A DNA stretch of 64,000 nucleotides from Basidiobolus meristosporus CBS 931.73 (GCA_002104905.1 MCFE01000131.1:62001-126000); one strand, 5' to 3'. Numbered from the stretch's first letter, positions 1-12,049 are shown. The notes: generated by a model from the letters alone, not told the origin. Numbers and translations: made by a program.

Positions 1-835
1 ATCAGCAGATTTGGACAGCAATTGACCAAGCCACTCAATGATCAGTAGCTGGAGCTGTATCAGTAGCCAGTGAAGCAGAAGTTGCAAGTTTTATCTACTA
101 TGAGATACTGATGAAGTTTGGATGCCATGAAGATATCTTTTCTGACAGAGGTGCAAACCTTATGGCCAAAACAATGGAAGCCTACCTGGAAATGCAGCAG
201 GTCATACACTTGCAACCTTTTGATTAGCACCCTAGTACTGATGGAGTTACTGCGTAGTTTATGAATTACTGAGAAAAATGCTGACTAAGTCTGCATATGA
301 AGCCATTAGCTGATAGGATGTGTGAGTTGACTAAGCATTGTTTGCCTGCAGAGTCAGGATGCATAAAACTACTCAACAATTGCCATTTTAATTAGTGAGT
401 GGTTGTGAACCAAGGAATCCAGGAAATGGAACACCGCAAAAACTCACTGACAAGTAGTAAGATGACCTGAGTCAGCCTAGTAGATTTATTTATTATAATT
501 AGAGCAAAAATGTAAAGAGGCACAGACCATAGCCTCTAAAGTGCAGAGAAGATGAAGTAGAGATTTGATAAGACTATATTACCTGAGGCTTTGACAGTTG
601 GGAACTTTGTGTTGCTAAAAAACCACACTTAGAAGAAGTTTGAGCCGCAATGAACAGAACCATTTAGGATCATCAGAGAATGTCCATTTACTACTTACCA
701 TCTATTTGACAAGCAAGGGAGTATCCAAGAAGATCTAGTTCATGGAAACAGACCCAAGCCTGCATTGCTTGCTGACAACATCAAACCCTGCAGATACTGG
801 TATCTCAAGAAACAAGTTTTTGCAGAACCCTCTCA
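1..835 (+). pseudogene. Ty3/Gypsy pol C-terminal relic (integrase core and tail)
   Basis: Degraded remains of the integrase end of a Ty3/Gypsy polyprotein, interrupted by many stops and frameshifts. Around 110-250 one can still read a stretch resembling the integrase core, FGCHEDIFSDRGANLM followed by a HPSTDG-like motif; both are typical of the second catalytic Asp region of chromovirus-type integrases. Around 595-820 a second conserved block reads VGNFVLLKN then FRIIRECPFTTYHL, the GPY/F-like tail that follows the core. The left end runs off the window and no LTR was recognised. No functional product is possible. The assignment rests on motif reading, and the family is clear while the exact clade is not. 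Confidence 0.75.
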
Positions 836-1130
836 GCCTTAGTAAATAAGATTATCACAATCAGATGCTTAAATATCTAGGTTAGATCAGATTTAGCCAA
901 ATCATTAGTTTTATGTTGAACTTATCAATACTTCAATACTATCTTTCAGATCAATAGTATGTCAGTAGATAAGTTAGCAGATCCTTATCAGACACAAATA
1001 GATAGATCTAATTTGGTGATGATGATACAATCAGATGAGTTGTCAGTCATAACCTAGATTAAGAGGTAAATTCAGTAAGCAATAGATCTGGCTAAGCATA
1101 TATAAGGAGTTGCTGGAATCTCAATAAAGT
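836..1130. other. Intergenic AT-rich stretch between two retroelement relics
   Basis: No coding sequence is seen. It contains TATA-like (catatataag near 1099) and AATAAA-like (near 1121) strings and could be a decayed LTR or leader belonging to either neighbour, but no matching copy was found elsewhere in the window. Confidence 0.4.
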
Positions 1131-3436
1131 TCAGCTCATGTATTATCAAATACAATACTAGCTAAGCTCCCTATTCCTCTACAAATCTTATACCAAGACT
1201 TGTAACAAAATATAGACTAAGCAGCATGGGAATTTTTGGAGAAGATCTTAAGAGCAAATTCAGTATCAAGCATGCTTTTTTTGAAACAAAAGTTCTACAA
1301 CATGGGGAAGAAGCCAGATGATGACATGCTACAACTCATTACCTGAATGGAGACACTTGCAGAAGATGTCTGCAGTGTTGATGCTGGTACATAAAATGAA
1401 GCAAAGATACTCTGCCTGCTTTGCAGCCTACCAGAAAGGTATGAGCCACTCATACTTTCTTCTGAAAGCCAAAGAGACAATTTGACATTGACTATGTCAA
1501 AGGAAGACTTCTCCATGAAGAATGCAGACATAATGATCAAGCAGAGAAAATTGGAGACCATACTTTATTTAGCTCAAAAGGGCACACAGAAAAGAAGGGA
1601 AAGCAACAAAACAAAGGAAAACTTGGTTGCTGTAACTACTCTAAGAAGCCAGGACACTAGGCCAGAGAATATAAGAAGAAACAAGCAGACAAAAAACTGA
1701 GTTTGGATCAGGCAAACCACATAGCTACTAATGAACAGCTATTTGTCACTGTACAAGATAGTGCAAGTAACCAAAGTAATGAACAGTATATGCCTTGGGT
1801 GCATCACAGCATATTTATGGTATCAAGGAGTGGATCAGCAACTTAAAGACTATTCCCATTGAAGGTTAATCTGGGAGGCCACTCTGCACTGGAAGCTACC
1901 ACCAGTATGTCTATACAACTAAATTTGAATGATATTTCAGGGGCTACAACACCAAAACTGACTGACATACTCTATGTACCTGGAATAGCCAAGAACCTAC
2001 TCTTGGTCAGTAAAGCAACCACTCAGCGACTTAGATTTGCTTTTACTAAGCTGAACTGCTCAATTTTGAGTGTAAATGCACAAAAATAAGCTTTGGAAAT
2101 CAGAGATCACAATTTATACAAGTTACAATACAACATTAAAGTACCTGAGTACGTCAACAATGCCAACTCTAATGAAACTAACTGGGAAATGTGGTATTGG
2201 AGACTAGGACACATTGGGGAACAGAGAATGAGCCAATTGGTTAAAAAGCACCTTGCTTTGGGCCTTAGTTACTCCATTCCAACCAAGTTGAGTGTCTGTA
2301 AGGGATGTTCATATAGCAAACAATCTAGCCAATGATTGAGAAGCTCAGGAGGCATTAACACCACCAAAATAGTGTCTATTGTATACTCAGACATTTGTGG
2401 GCCTATGAGAACACTGTCCTTTGGAGCCAAGAGATACTTTACAACATTTTTTGATGACAAGACAAGATGTTCATGAGTGTATTTCCTCAAAACAAAGGAT
2501 GAGACTTTAGAGAAGTTTAATCATGGCAGGAATATGGCAGAAACACAAACTGGGTGTAAATTGAAGGTACTCTGAAGCAACAATGGAGGGAAATACTGCT
2601 CATCTACTGGTATACTTCAGCAGACCACTGTTCCAGAAACTCCACAGCAAAATGGAGTAGCAGAATGTGCAAAGAATAGAACAATAGTAGAAATAAGAAG
2701 ATCTTTGCTATGTGATAAGAAAATGGACTATAAGTTTGGGCTGAATCTGCTGCTACCACAGCATACATCAAGAGTAGATGCCCAATAACAGCACCATGTA
2801 GGTAGAAAAGGGATCCTTCTGGGGTATTGTGATGATACTGAAGGGTAAACTGTAATATGGCAAAATTCAGCAGCTGGTTAAGAGCAGGGATATTGTATTT
2901 GCGGAGCATACAGATTGGGGAGCCACTGAGATCATAGGCCAGCTGCCTGATGATGCAATGAACAGTTATGAAGAAGATACTTACCTAATTCAGCCAGATA
3001 CAGATGATTATTCTACTAGTTCTGGATCAGTGCAGATCATCCCAGTTGGGAGACCTACCAGAATAAAAAATGCCCCTGGATTCTGGTGTCAGACATCCAA
3101 TGAGCTTGAAGTAGCTTATCTTGCCCTTTGTGCCAAACCTCAGAATCTGGAACAGGCAATGCAAAGTCCAGATGCTACCATGTGGCAGCAAGCCATGCAC
3201 AAGGAGTACCAATCACCAATCAAGGCAAAAATGTGGGAACTGTTAGATGAACCAAATAGGAGAATGCAATAGGATGTAGATGAGTCTTCAAGATCAAGAT
3301 AACCTCAAATGGTACTGCTTTTAAGTACAAGGCTAGATTGGTGGATAATGGCTATTCCAAGATCCAGAGACTAGGCTTTAAGGAAACACTTGCTCTGGTT
3401 GCCAAATTTAACTCCATTAGGATAGCTCTAGCCCCA
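1131..3436 (+). pseudogene. Old Ty1/Copia element relic (gag to start of reverse transcriptase)
   Basis: Broken gag-pol of a Ty1/Copia element in the usual order. Gag remnants lie at about 1200-1560 (YVKGRLLHEE-type UBN2 end), followed by a zinc-knuckle remnant (CNYSKKPGH, about 1630). The protease/GAG-pre-integrase region lies at 1859-2340 (LTDILYVPGIAKNLL; RLGHIGEQRM). The integrase is at about 2370-2770 (YSDICGPM and TPQQNGVAE). The first part of the reverse transcriptase is at 3110-3430 (KEYQSPIKAKMWEL, then VAKFNSIRIAL). Many stops and frameshifts are present. It is clearly more diverged than the Copia copy at 31757-36439 and represents a different, older family. The reading breaks off at about 3436, where DNA-transposon sequence on the other strand begins. 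Confidence 0.85.
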
Positions 3437-3988
3437 TTGCAATCTTGCTCTTCTGCCTGTGATAGGTTCTGCTCTTCTTAAGATACTTTCTTAGCATACC
3501 AATACTTGCCCAAAATCCATTTGCTTGTTTGGATCCAGGATAATGTTCATTGAGCAAGTCAGCGCATTGTGCTTAGCCTTGAGTTGCTGATGGTTCAATG
3601 GCATTCCAACCTTGAGGTGTTGGCATTCTAAACTTGTAACTGCTTCTGGAACATAGGCCAACTCTTCATCATTGCACTCAATGGCTTCACAGATCATCAA
3701 TGTCATTTGATTTTTATGCTTTGGTATTAACACTTCATTTTCTCCCCCCACGCTGCTTTAGGTTTTTCTGTGGGCTTTATCTTTGGGCATTGTTGTGTTC
3801 TTCAAAGACTGTACAGCATTCCTCTGCTGTTACATTGGGAAATGGCTAAACTCTTGGCTGTGACATTGACCTGCTTGAGTTCCTTCTCTGAAGCAAAGAT
3901 GCTGCTTTCTCTATCTGGGATATCAATTGCTCTATACCTTTTATCCTCTCATCCTGTTTCTGGGCTATTTCATGATTTTTCTGGGCCA
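3437..3988 (-). pseudogene. Accessory gene of transposon copy II, middle part
   Basis: Minus-strand fragment of the family's accessory protein, containing the block recognisable in all copies (ICEAIECNDEELAYVPEAV, then HQQLKAKHNAL, then the ILDPNK variant of the YPGF motif). It continues in the same gene as 11402-11825: the 3' flank of inserted copy I supplies the N-terminal half and this piece the next part. It stops at 3437, at the sequence corresponding to the NYQRQKNK block of the other copies, where Copia sequence begins. Stops and frameshifts make it non-functional. Confidence 0.75.
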
Positions 3989-4016
3989 CCCTATGCAAAG
4001 TAATTTGGTCCTGCAG
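3989..4016 (+). repeat. Left terminal inverted repeat of copy I (transposase side)
   Basis: Starts CCCTATG and continues into the TAATTTGGTCCTGCAG subterminal sequence. The same sequence, inverted, is found at the transposase-side ends of copies III (22804-22831) and IV (37417-37444). The flanking target duplication is CCA (3986-3988). Confidence 0.85.
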
Positions 4017-4290
4017 ATGGATCCAATCCAGATCAGCCATTGGGATCCCATTAAGAGACCAACATAATACCAGCTGCATGGAAATAATGACCCTCTTAAC
4101 AATCTTATGACAGGATCACAACAGTGTTTTGATAATTTTACTACCAAACAAAGGCATAAAACTTGACAAGACTTGATTGGCGCTGTGACAATAATTGCAT
4201 AGTAATGTTGAGTCCTTATTGCAATCTACAACTATTGTAGATGGAACCAACCAGCCAGGGCATCTAATTCCCTTATATGGCAAGAAACAT

Positions 4291-5092
4291 TGTGGTAGGG
4301 TAAACATACCTCCCACAGAAAAGTTTATTCATATAGTCATTATGATGTACTTATCCATATTTTATCTTATCAGTATTATCCCATTCTTCTTTGCCCATAT
4401 TATCAGTATTATCCCATATGATGTTTACCATGATTAGTTATTAGCATTAGTTATCCCAAATGTTATTCAGCTTTGTGATCAGTGGATGTATCTATATAAG
4501 GCAAGTACCCACATAAGTACCTGTGACACATGACCTAGGTCTGTGTTACCATCCCTAACATTTCAATACCATATATGGTATTTCTATGTTGCGCAGGTTT
4601 CAGACTACTGATTCCTGATTGGTTGAATGTGCTGTGCCTTTTAGAACCTTCCAGGACATTCTTGGCATATTTTTAGCTCATAGTGATGTCATCAAGAATT
4701 CCACAGATACCTAGAATTTTCTAGAACCTTTTCATCAGTAATCACTTGGCAATCAGGAAAAGTATTTAAGGGAAAGCAATCCCTCATCAATAAATCATCC
4801 CTTCTATCAGTAACAATTCTACCTTATTGATTAGCAGTTGATCACTGCACCTGCCTTCAACAGTACATCTCAGACCTGCTATCAAAGAGCTTTTCAGGGT
4901 AGTGCACAAGACACACAGAGGCCTTTGGAGACACTTGGAGCACCTAGGAAGCTAGAGAAGCAGGAGCTTTTACCATAGTGACATATTGACAAAGACACCA
5001 GCAGTTTAGACACAGAGGTTATTGCACCCATCAGCCACCTCACACACCTTGAGTTGTGTAGCTTCTCCCAGGAGTACCTCTACACCACCACA
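4291..5092 (+). mobile_element. Solo LTR, Gypsy-type family (TGTGGT...ACCACA)
   Basis: An 802-bp insertion bounded by TGTGGTAGG and CACCACCACA, flanked by ACAT (4287-4290) and ACGT (5093-5096), a probable 4-bp target duplication with one substitution. The comparable tail of copy IV (37117-37170) is uninterrupted, which fixes both borders. Internally it matches the reverse complement of 17644-18712 over most of its length, including a CTTATATA/TATATAAG-type promoter region and a CATCCCT-containing block. No internal coding region is present. Assignment to Gypsy rather than another LTR group is inference from length and end sequence. Confidence 0.75.
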
Positions 5093-5280
5093 ACGTGACG
5101 GTATTTCAACAGCCTCATAACAAGACTCTGATGGCATTATATTGGCAGTATGGTGGCTTACAGCTGGTTCTGTATAATGCTACCATACCAATTTATCAAA
5201 TGGTATTTCCTTTTTCTACCTCCCCTGGGGCAATTCATATTATTCACTGCAGATTCACTCCTCTTTATTTGCTTACATAT

Positions 5281-7908
5281 TACTACCTTGAGTATTCCAC
5301 ACATAGTTTGAATCTAAAAACTATGGCCTACGGCTTACTAACCACTACAAATGCGCACACCTGCCACAATTCACATATGTCTATCACCTCAACCCTATGG
5401 CTTTTTAGTGCAATACTTCCAAAGTTGTCATATACCTTGTACTACTGGTAGCATATGCATCTTGCTAACACATGCTTGGTTGCCAGCACTTCTGCCATAA
5501 ATACCTCCTGAATATCTGCCAAGAACTTCTTTGTATTTATCCAGTATACTCCTTCTCCCTGATGAATTCTAGTCCCCCTTATAGTTGCGCTCTGGCTTTT
5601 CTTTGTATGAATTCTGTATTGAATGGTGTTGAAGTTGGCTTGTAACCAAGAGAAATCCGGCATACCCTGGTAGAGTTTTCCTAATAAAAGTTGTTGCTTG
5701 TTGCACCCAACCCAACTTTGTATTACTTAACTGATTACCTATGTATTGGAGCTGCTTAGCTTCTTAATGCCATAAGCATAGGTGTCTCCATGCGCTCATT
5801 TGTCCTTAGTACTTTCCAACTCTTCCTGGTGCTCCACCATGTGCCAACTCATCACATCCATGACAGACTTGAAGGTAATATTCTCAATGAGCTTGGGATA
5901 TGGTAGTACCTGCAACTTGACTCCTCTTCCTATCTCCCCACACATCTGCTCCATAGGAAACTCCCCAAAGGTGAAGCAAAGCCCAATATTTTCAACACAC
6001 TGTGCAAGATGAAGTAGAGAATGGATACAGCAGTGACAGAGATCTATGCATTCAGCTTTATGTTTGCAGTATAGCAGCTCAAATCCAGTTACAAACTCCT
6101 TGCAAAACAGCTTTAGATGTGTCAAGTTGGCATTAGTGATCTGCTTCTGGATAAATATTCCTAGAAGGTACACATATGACTCCCAATGCTTCCAATGTAC
6201 TTTTGGTAGGAATGGCTTCAGAACACCACTTGAATAAATTCATATCCAGTTCAGCCAGTCATTGCACTTCTATTGTTGCAGATGCATATGAATACTGATT
6301 AGAGCCTGTGAGATGTACTTAAGGGAGCAAATACTCTGTGCTATCTTGCCAATTCTTTCAAATTTCTCTGGTATCTCAAAGAGCTCATTTAGCCCAAAAT
6401 GCCCCAGGTACAACTTGGTCATTAGTATAGGGACATTGTTGAGAAGCAAATGCATTGATCCCAGTGCAAAGCTTTTGCTCCAACAGATACCCTCTACCTT
6501 AAGTATCTCTGGTTTCTGATTGATTCTGTGCTCTGGCCAATGGCTTAGAGCTTGCCAATTTTGCTGCAAATGCATGCTGACTTCTGTATGTTCTCTCTGA
6601 GGAAAAGTGATGTTCTAACTGCTGTTGTCTGGGTAATAACAATATGTGTAAGTTATGGAGTTAATCCCCTGGAGCTCACATATTTGACAGCAATACCATT
6701 GATTGTGCCTGGAAAAACCTGCTATCTTGCTGATGGCTGGAATATCTCCAATGCAGAGGATAATATGCCCTTATACATGATGGCCATTTACTGTTATCCT
6801 GATGAAAAGCATACAAAATTATTCCAGCAATGGATACAGGTAGCTATCCAGGTTAGATGGTGATTAGAGGCCCAGATACCAGTGAGACTAAAGTCAAATT
6901 ATTTCTATGATACTGTAAGATGGGTGGCAGATACAGATTGATGAAAATCAGTGGCCAGCAAGATCTGCTGGTAGAGTACTTGTCTACTGAGAATCTATCA
7001 AGTGCTAAGGCAAAGGCATGGGCATACATATCTTCAAAGTGGCCCGTGCTTCTTAGCTGTTTGTAATGTTTGCCATCAAATATATTGGATATGTTTGCAT
7101 TTGACTGATACTGAGTGTGGGACTCTATAGCTTTGCAAGATTTGTTGGACTTCATGAGCTTCCTCAGACAGGGTATGACCAGAATATTTCCAGATTGTGA
7201 ATGGTATCTTCCCTCAATGGTGGTGGATTCCTGACAATTTGGACACATTGCAATGGTAGCATTTTTGGATGTAAATACCATGCAACTGTTAACACATGCT
7301 GGAATCAGGATAATCTCTGGATCCTATGTTGCCAGCTGCATGACAGTTGTCCACTTGTACCATGTACATGGTAAGTTGCATCCTGGAATGTGTTTGGGCA
7401 GAAGTAGTAATAAATCCTCAAAGCCCCCATTACTGATATTAGTGGAAACACACCACTTCTCTAGCCACAACATTACATCATTGACAAGTAGATGGATTAC
7501 TGAGCTCACTTGGCTCCATGAAGTATCCTTGGCATTTTTTCAATGGGCAATATCTCACTGCATATTGGGGTTTGACTAGGCTCATACATGGTACTGTTGT
7601 TAGGGAAGATAGGCTCACTATCCATTGGCAAACTTTTTTTGTCAGAGCTATCACTCTGTGTGCCATATTCAGAAGGCTGATGTGACCCTAAAGGTGCCCA
7701 TATAGAAGTATTAACTGTCTGGCAAGATAATGTTGGTACTGTATTGACCAATCAATGGTCAAATATGACATTTGTGGCAAAACACTGGCCATGATCCTTG
7801 AATACTTCCTCTGCTGTCTGTGTGCTTCATGGCTGAGCAGCTTGCTACAGTAACCACATGGTGTTTTTCTCTTCTCTTATGGCATTGCGTCAAAGTAGTC
7901 TTGTCCAT
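5281..7908 (-). pseudogene. tnp2-type transposase of copy I, decayed
   Basis: Minus-strand transposase homologous along its length to the better preserved one at 29233-36602. The start ATG (7906-7908) corresponds to MDKTTLTQ; a C/H-rich N-terminal segment (about 7800) follows. The core appears in pieces: 6853-7281 (the SNISNIFDGKHYKQLRS block), 6270-6863 (INQKPEILKVEGICWSKS), 5796-6173 (ENIGLCFTFGEFPMEQMCGE) and 5442-5663. The C-terminal end at about 5281 matches the end of the copy IV protein. Numerous stops and frameshifts make it inactive. It is read divergently from the accessory gene at 8131, with about 220 bp between the two starts. Confidence 0.8.
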
Positions 7909-8130
7909 GGGGCAAACATTTTCATCTTCAACAACATAATGCAATTATATCTCTTTTTGGTCAATACTCATGTGAATCTAAGACAGTCTTGTATTTGAGA
8001 CATTGCGCCTACATTAATGTAAGATTCAATGATTACCTGCCATGGTAAGCATTATAAATAAAGTTCTAGCACCACATACACTTGTATATGTAATGCTATT
8101 TCCCTTTTGGTTTGACTCACTCCTGTTTAT
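7909..8130. promoter_or_regulatory. Divergent intergenic region of copy I
   Basis: This segment between the two divergent transposon genes is conserved in all four copies. It includes the AAGAC-(1-nt spacer)-GTCTT inverted repeat (here TAAGACAGTCTTGTAT at about 7978-7993) and conserved ATTCATGTAAG-like and TTGACCAAAAAG-like strings. It most likely holds the two promoters. That role is inferred from position and conservation. Confidence 0.5.
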
Positions 8131-10957
8131 ATGTGGCCAAGAAATAAAGCAAATTTGTCTGGTTCCCAACCAAACCCCACTGCTGATGGCAACAGAAAAA
8201 ATGGTTGGAAAACAGCTTACTTTGACATTCAGTGCAACAAGCAGGGCTGCATCCAAAAAAGGCCATGTTGACAGTGTGCCCACCAAAGGTAATAATGAGG
8301 ACTCCTCAGGCTCTTGGTCAAGTAGGCAATTGAGAACCTCTGTGGAGCCACAAACTGACTGCTATGCTCAGGCAGATGAGAGTGTAGCAACTGCGGTACC
8401 CTCAGTTGAAGACCAGCAAGTGGCTGTCATGACATCACCACCACCCACATAAGTAAGCATATTGTTAGTTCATACCAAAACATTAATAAAGCAATAAGGT
8501 ACAGTGGCTGATTGGATATATGCAATGGCCAAGAGAAATCAGGAAATAGTCCAGAAATAGGATTAGTGAATGAATGGCATAGAGTAGTCAATATCCCAGG
8601 TAGAGAAAGCTGTATCTTTGCTGTAAAGAAGGAATTTAAGTAGCTCAATGTTACAGTCAAGAATGGAGCCATTTCCCAAGGTAACAGCAGAGCAACACTG
8701 TACAGTCTTTGAAGCAGAACAACAGTGCCAAAAGATAAAGCCCACAAAAAAACCTATCACAACATCAGAGGGAGAAAATGTAGTGTTTGTACTAAAGCCT
8801 AAACATCAAAAGATATTGAAGATGCATGAAGCCATTGAGTACAATGATAAAGAGCAAGCTAATATTCAAGAGGCCATTAGATGCCAAGCATGCCAACACC
8901 TTAAGGCCAGCACACCATGGGACCATCAGGAGCTCAAGGCCAGGCAGAATGTGCTTGACTTGCAGCATGAGCATTATCCTGGATTTAATCAAGCACATGG
9001 ATTTCAGGCCAGCATTGGTATGCTAAAAAAGCATCTCAAGAGTAGCAGAAACTATCAAAGGCAGAAGAACAAGTGTGCAATGGCTTACGCCAAGAAATAA
9101 CGCAAAGTCATCTGGTTCCAACCAAACCCCACTGCTGATGCCAGCAGAAGAATGGTTGGACAACAGCTTGCTTTGACATTCAATGCAACAAACAGGGCTA
9201 CATCCAACAAAGGCCATGTTGATAGTGTGCCCACTAAAGGTAATAATGCAAACTCCTTGAGCTCTGAGTCAAGTGAGCAATTGAGAACCTCTGCGGAGCT
9301 GCAAGCTTTCCATTATGCTCAGGCATATGAGAGTGTAGCAAATGCAGTACCTTCAGCTGAAGACCAGCGAGTGGCTGTCATAGCATCTCCACCACCTGTA
9401 TTGGCAAGTACACTGTTGGCTCATATCAAAGCAGGATGAGCAGATGAAAGGAGTAGAGCAAATGATATCCCAAGTGGGGAATGCTGTATATTTGCTGCAA
9501 AGAAGGAACTCAAGTAGGTCAATGTTACAGCCAAGAATTGAGCCATTTTGTAATGTAACAGCAGTGGAACATTGTACAGTCTTTGAAGCACAACAACAGC
9601 GCCCAAAGATAAAGTCCACAGAAAAGCCTATCACAGCATGGAAGGGAGACAATGTAGTGTTTATACCAAAGCCTAAAAATTAAAAGATATTGAAGATCTG
9701 TGAAGCTGATGAGCAAAATAATGAAGAGTGGGCTAATATTCAAGAGGCTGTCAGAAGTTTAGCACACCATCACCTTAAGGCCGGCTTACTATGGGACCAT
9801 CAGGAACTTAAGGTCTAGCAGAATACACTTGACTTGTTCCATGAGCATTATCCTGGACTCAAACAGGCAAACAGGCTTTGGGCCAGCACTGTCTGCTAAG
9901 AAAGTATCTTAAGTATAGCAATAAATATCAAAGGCAGAAGAACAAGGATGCCATGGCTAAAAACCAGCAGCTTTCTCACAACCCTGTTACAAGCAGGGCC
10001 TAAAGCTCTAGAGAAGCATCAAAGAGACATCAGGTGGCTGGAAGAGTGTCAATAAGGGACCAGCAGGCAGACAGAAATGCCCCAGCACAACATTTATCAA
10101 GGAAAAATTGTAGTATAACTCAGGAAGCACTCAGCCAAAGTAGTAGTGAAGGATCTGACAGAGATAAAAACCAGCAACTTTTACAGGAGCCTGCTACAAC
10201 AAAGGTTGAGAGCTCAAAACAAGCGGAAAAGAAATGTCAGGTTGCCAGAACAGTGCCAGCAAGGGACAAGCAGGCCAAAACATATGTTTCAGAGCAGAAT
10301 TTATCAAGGAGAAGATGTAGTTCATAACAAGAAGCACTCAGACAAAGTAGCATTGAAAGACCTAGCAGTGATAAAGGAAAAGGCAAAGGGAAGATACTTT
10401 CCAAAGCCTGAGCCAGGGAGGCATGCAAAAAAAACTGCAGTTCTTACCAACTAACACCACAAGCTTGGAACAGACTGAATCCTATTATAGCCAAGAACAA
10501 ATACCAACAATAAAACAGTTGTTTTCACAAGAGTTGGAAGTGCAGCAAGTGGAGCTACACTTCAGCAAGGTAGATGAGTTTGTATAAAAAGGCAACTTGT
10601 CTACTACAGCCTCCATGTCCTCCATTGTTGACAGAGTGGAAATCCCACTGACAGACAAGGCTACAATGTCAAGAGCTCAAAAGACTATCACAATGCCTTC
10701 AGTGAAATTTTGGAACATTAATAGGCACACCAAGAGGTTGCAGCACTTCTTCAAGAGCAGTGCTCAAGAAAACACGCTATATATTGCAAGGACTTATTGC
10801 AAAGATTGGCAGATGAGGTGCTAGACCTTGCAGTGCCTGCTGAAGACCAGGATGTGTGGGAACCAGTGAATGAACAGTGTCATAAAGTTGTGGGATCCCA
10901 ACAAAGTTGTGAAACCAGTGCATTATGGCAGAAATACTTATTGAGTGGTGGATTTGA
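8131..10957 (+). pseudogene. Accessory protein gene of copy I, with internal duplication
   Basis: Plus-strand accessory gene of the transposon family; no known protein family was recognised. The start ATG at 8131 reads MWPRNKANLSGSQP. The N-terminal half occurs twice: 8131-9085, and again from about 9086 (second RKVIWFQPNPTADAS-like start) onward. Recognisable parts are an ST-rich N-terminus, a predicted helical stretch (about 9430-9500), a Trp-containing block (ICEAD..NNEEWANIQEAV, then WDHQEL and HYPGF, about 9690-9870), a basic Ser/Gln-rich part with two copies of an about 65-aa repeat (about 10010-10390), and a C-terminal block (TITMPSVKFWNINRHTKRLQ, then DQDVWEPVNEQ, to 10957). Frameshifts and stops break it. 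The basic, repeat-rich make-up suggests DNA binding, like TnpA-type partners of plant CACTA elements, but this is inference. Confidence 0.7.
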
Positions 10958-11377
10958 ATGGAGTTACTTTTTGAGTGTGGGGTTAGGCTTAATGTTAGTG
11001 TAGGGTATAGGAACTTTTATAGGTCAGTACAATTGTCAATAGAGGTACAACTGAAGTTTACCAGGCATAAGTCCATTCATATACATGAAAAGTAAGAGAA
11101 ATGGTTGAGTCAGGAAGCACCATGTGTGAGAAAGAGATAATAGCCAGTCAATGTACACAAATATAGGAGGTGATGGAGTGTCTGGGATCAGAAGGTGAGC
11201 AAATTGGCAGGGAGCCAATCAAAAGCCACTAATACATTCTTGTGATCAGAAATTGTGACCAAGTTTTTTGTGAAATCTGTGGTGCAATTATTTTTCAATG
11301 GTGTCTGGGCAGAGTCCTGACAGGATTAGTACCTCTTAGTCACTGGAACTTAACTTTGTGATGGCCTTTTAACAGGA

Positions 11378-11401
11378 TCATTACAATAATTTCCCATAGG
11401 G
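11378..11401 (-). repeat. Right terminal inverted repeat of copy I (accessory side)
   Basis: Read inward it begins CCCTATGGGAAATTATTGTA and continues ATGATCCTG. The equivalent ends of copies III (14355) and IV (26260) begin CCCTATAAGAAATTTTTGTG and CCCTATGCAATATTATTGAG. It is followed by CCA (11402-11404), the target duplication. Confidence 0.85.
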
Positions 11402-11825
11402 CCATTACATCTATCCTATCAGCCACCGCACCTTATTGTCTCATTAATGCTTTGATATGAGCTGACAACCTACTTGTCAACACAGGTTGTGGTGATGTTA
11501 TGACAGCCACTTGCTTGTCTTTAACTGAACTTGCCACTTGCTGGTCTTCAACAAAGAGTACTGTGTTTGCTACATTTTCATCTGCCTCAGCAATATGATC
11601 AGCTTGTGGCTCTGCAGAGATTCCCAATTGCCTAGTTGACGGAGAGCCTGAAGAGTCCACTTTATTCCCTTTAGTGGGCACACAGTCCACAGGGCTTTTT
11701 TTGGTTGTAGCCCTGCTTGTTGCACTGAATGTTAAAGCAAGCTGTTGTCCAACTGTTCTTCTGTTGCTGTCAGCAATAGGGCTTGGTTGGGAACCAGACA
11801 ACTTTGCATTATTTTTTGGTGGCAT
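11402..11825 (-). pseudogene. Accessory gene of transposon copy II, N-terminal part
   Basis: Minus strand, starting at the ATG complementary to 11823-11825 (MPPKNNAKLSGSQP) or two codons upstream at 11831. It encodes the ST-rich N-terminus and the DQQVAVITSPQPVL block, then hits copy I. The reading continues across the insertion at 3988. This N-terminal part is intact as a reading frame of about 130 codons, but the gene as a whole is disrupted. Confidence 0.75.
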
Positions 11826-12049
11826 ATACATGGAAGTGAGTCAAACCAAAGGGGAAATGGAGTATCATATTCATGTGTTAGTAGTGCCACAACCTTATTT
11901 ACAATGCTTACCATAGCAGGTCATCACTGAACCTTACATTTATGTAGGTGCATTGTCCCAAATACAAGATTCTCTTAGATTCACATGAGCATTGACCAAA
12001 AGGTGATATAAAGCATTGCATTGTTCAGTGTCAAACTGTTTGCCCCATA
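11826..12049. promoter_or_regulatory. Divergent intergenic region of copy II
   Basis: Same conserved stretch as in the other copies, containing TTTATGTAGGTGCATTG and a decayed version of the AAGAC/GTCTT inverted repeat (AAGATTCTCTT, 11967-11977). The transposase ATG itself is altered in this copy: the bases equivalent to CATGGACAA read CATACACCA. Confidence 0.45.

Larger units (their letters stand above)
3989..11401. mobile_element. CACTA/CMC-like transposon, copy I, complete with terminal repeats
   Basis: A 7,413-bp element with recognisable ends. The left end begins CCCTATGCAAAGTAATTTGG (3989) and the right end, read inward on the minus strand, begins CCCTATGGGAAATTATTGTA (11401). It is flanked by CCA at 3986-3988 and at 11402-11404. 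Excising it with one CCA restores the accessory gene of copy II, as judged by comparison with 15950 and 28256. The cargo is a minus-strand transposase (5281-7908) and a plus-strand accessory gene (8131-10957) read away from each other. A Gypsy-type solo LTR (4291-5092) sits in the transposase-side tail. Without that LTR and the duplicated accessory segment it is about 5.7 kb, the same as copy IV without its insertions. A tnp2-type transposase, 3-bp target duplication and subterminal GATC-rich repeats fit the CACTA/CMC superfamily. Confidence 0.85.
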
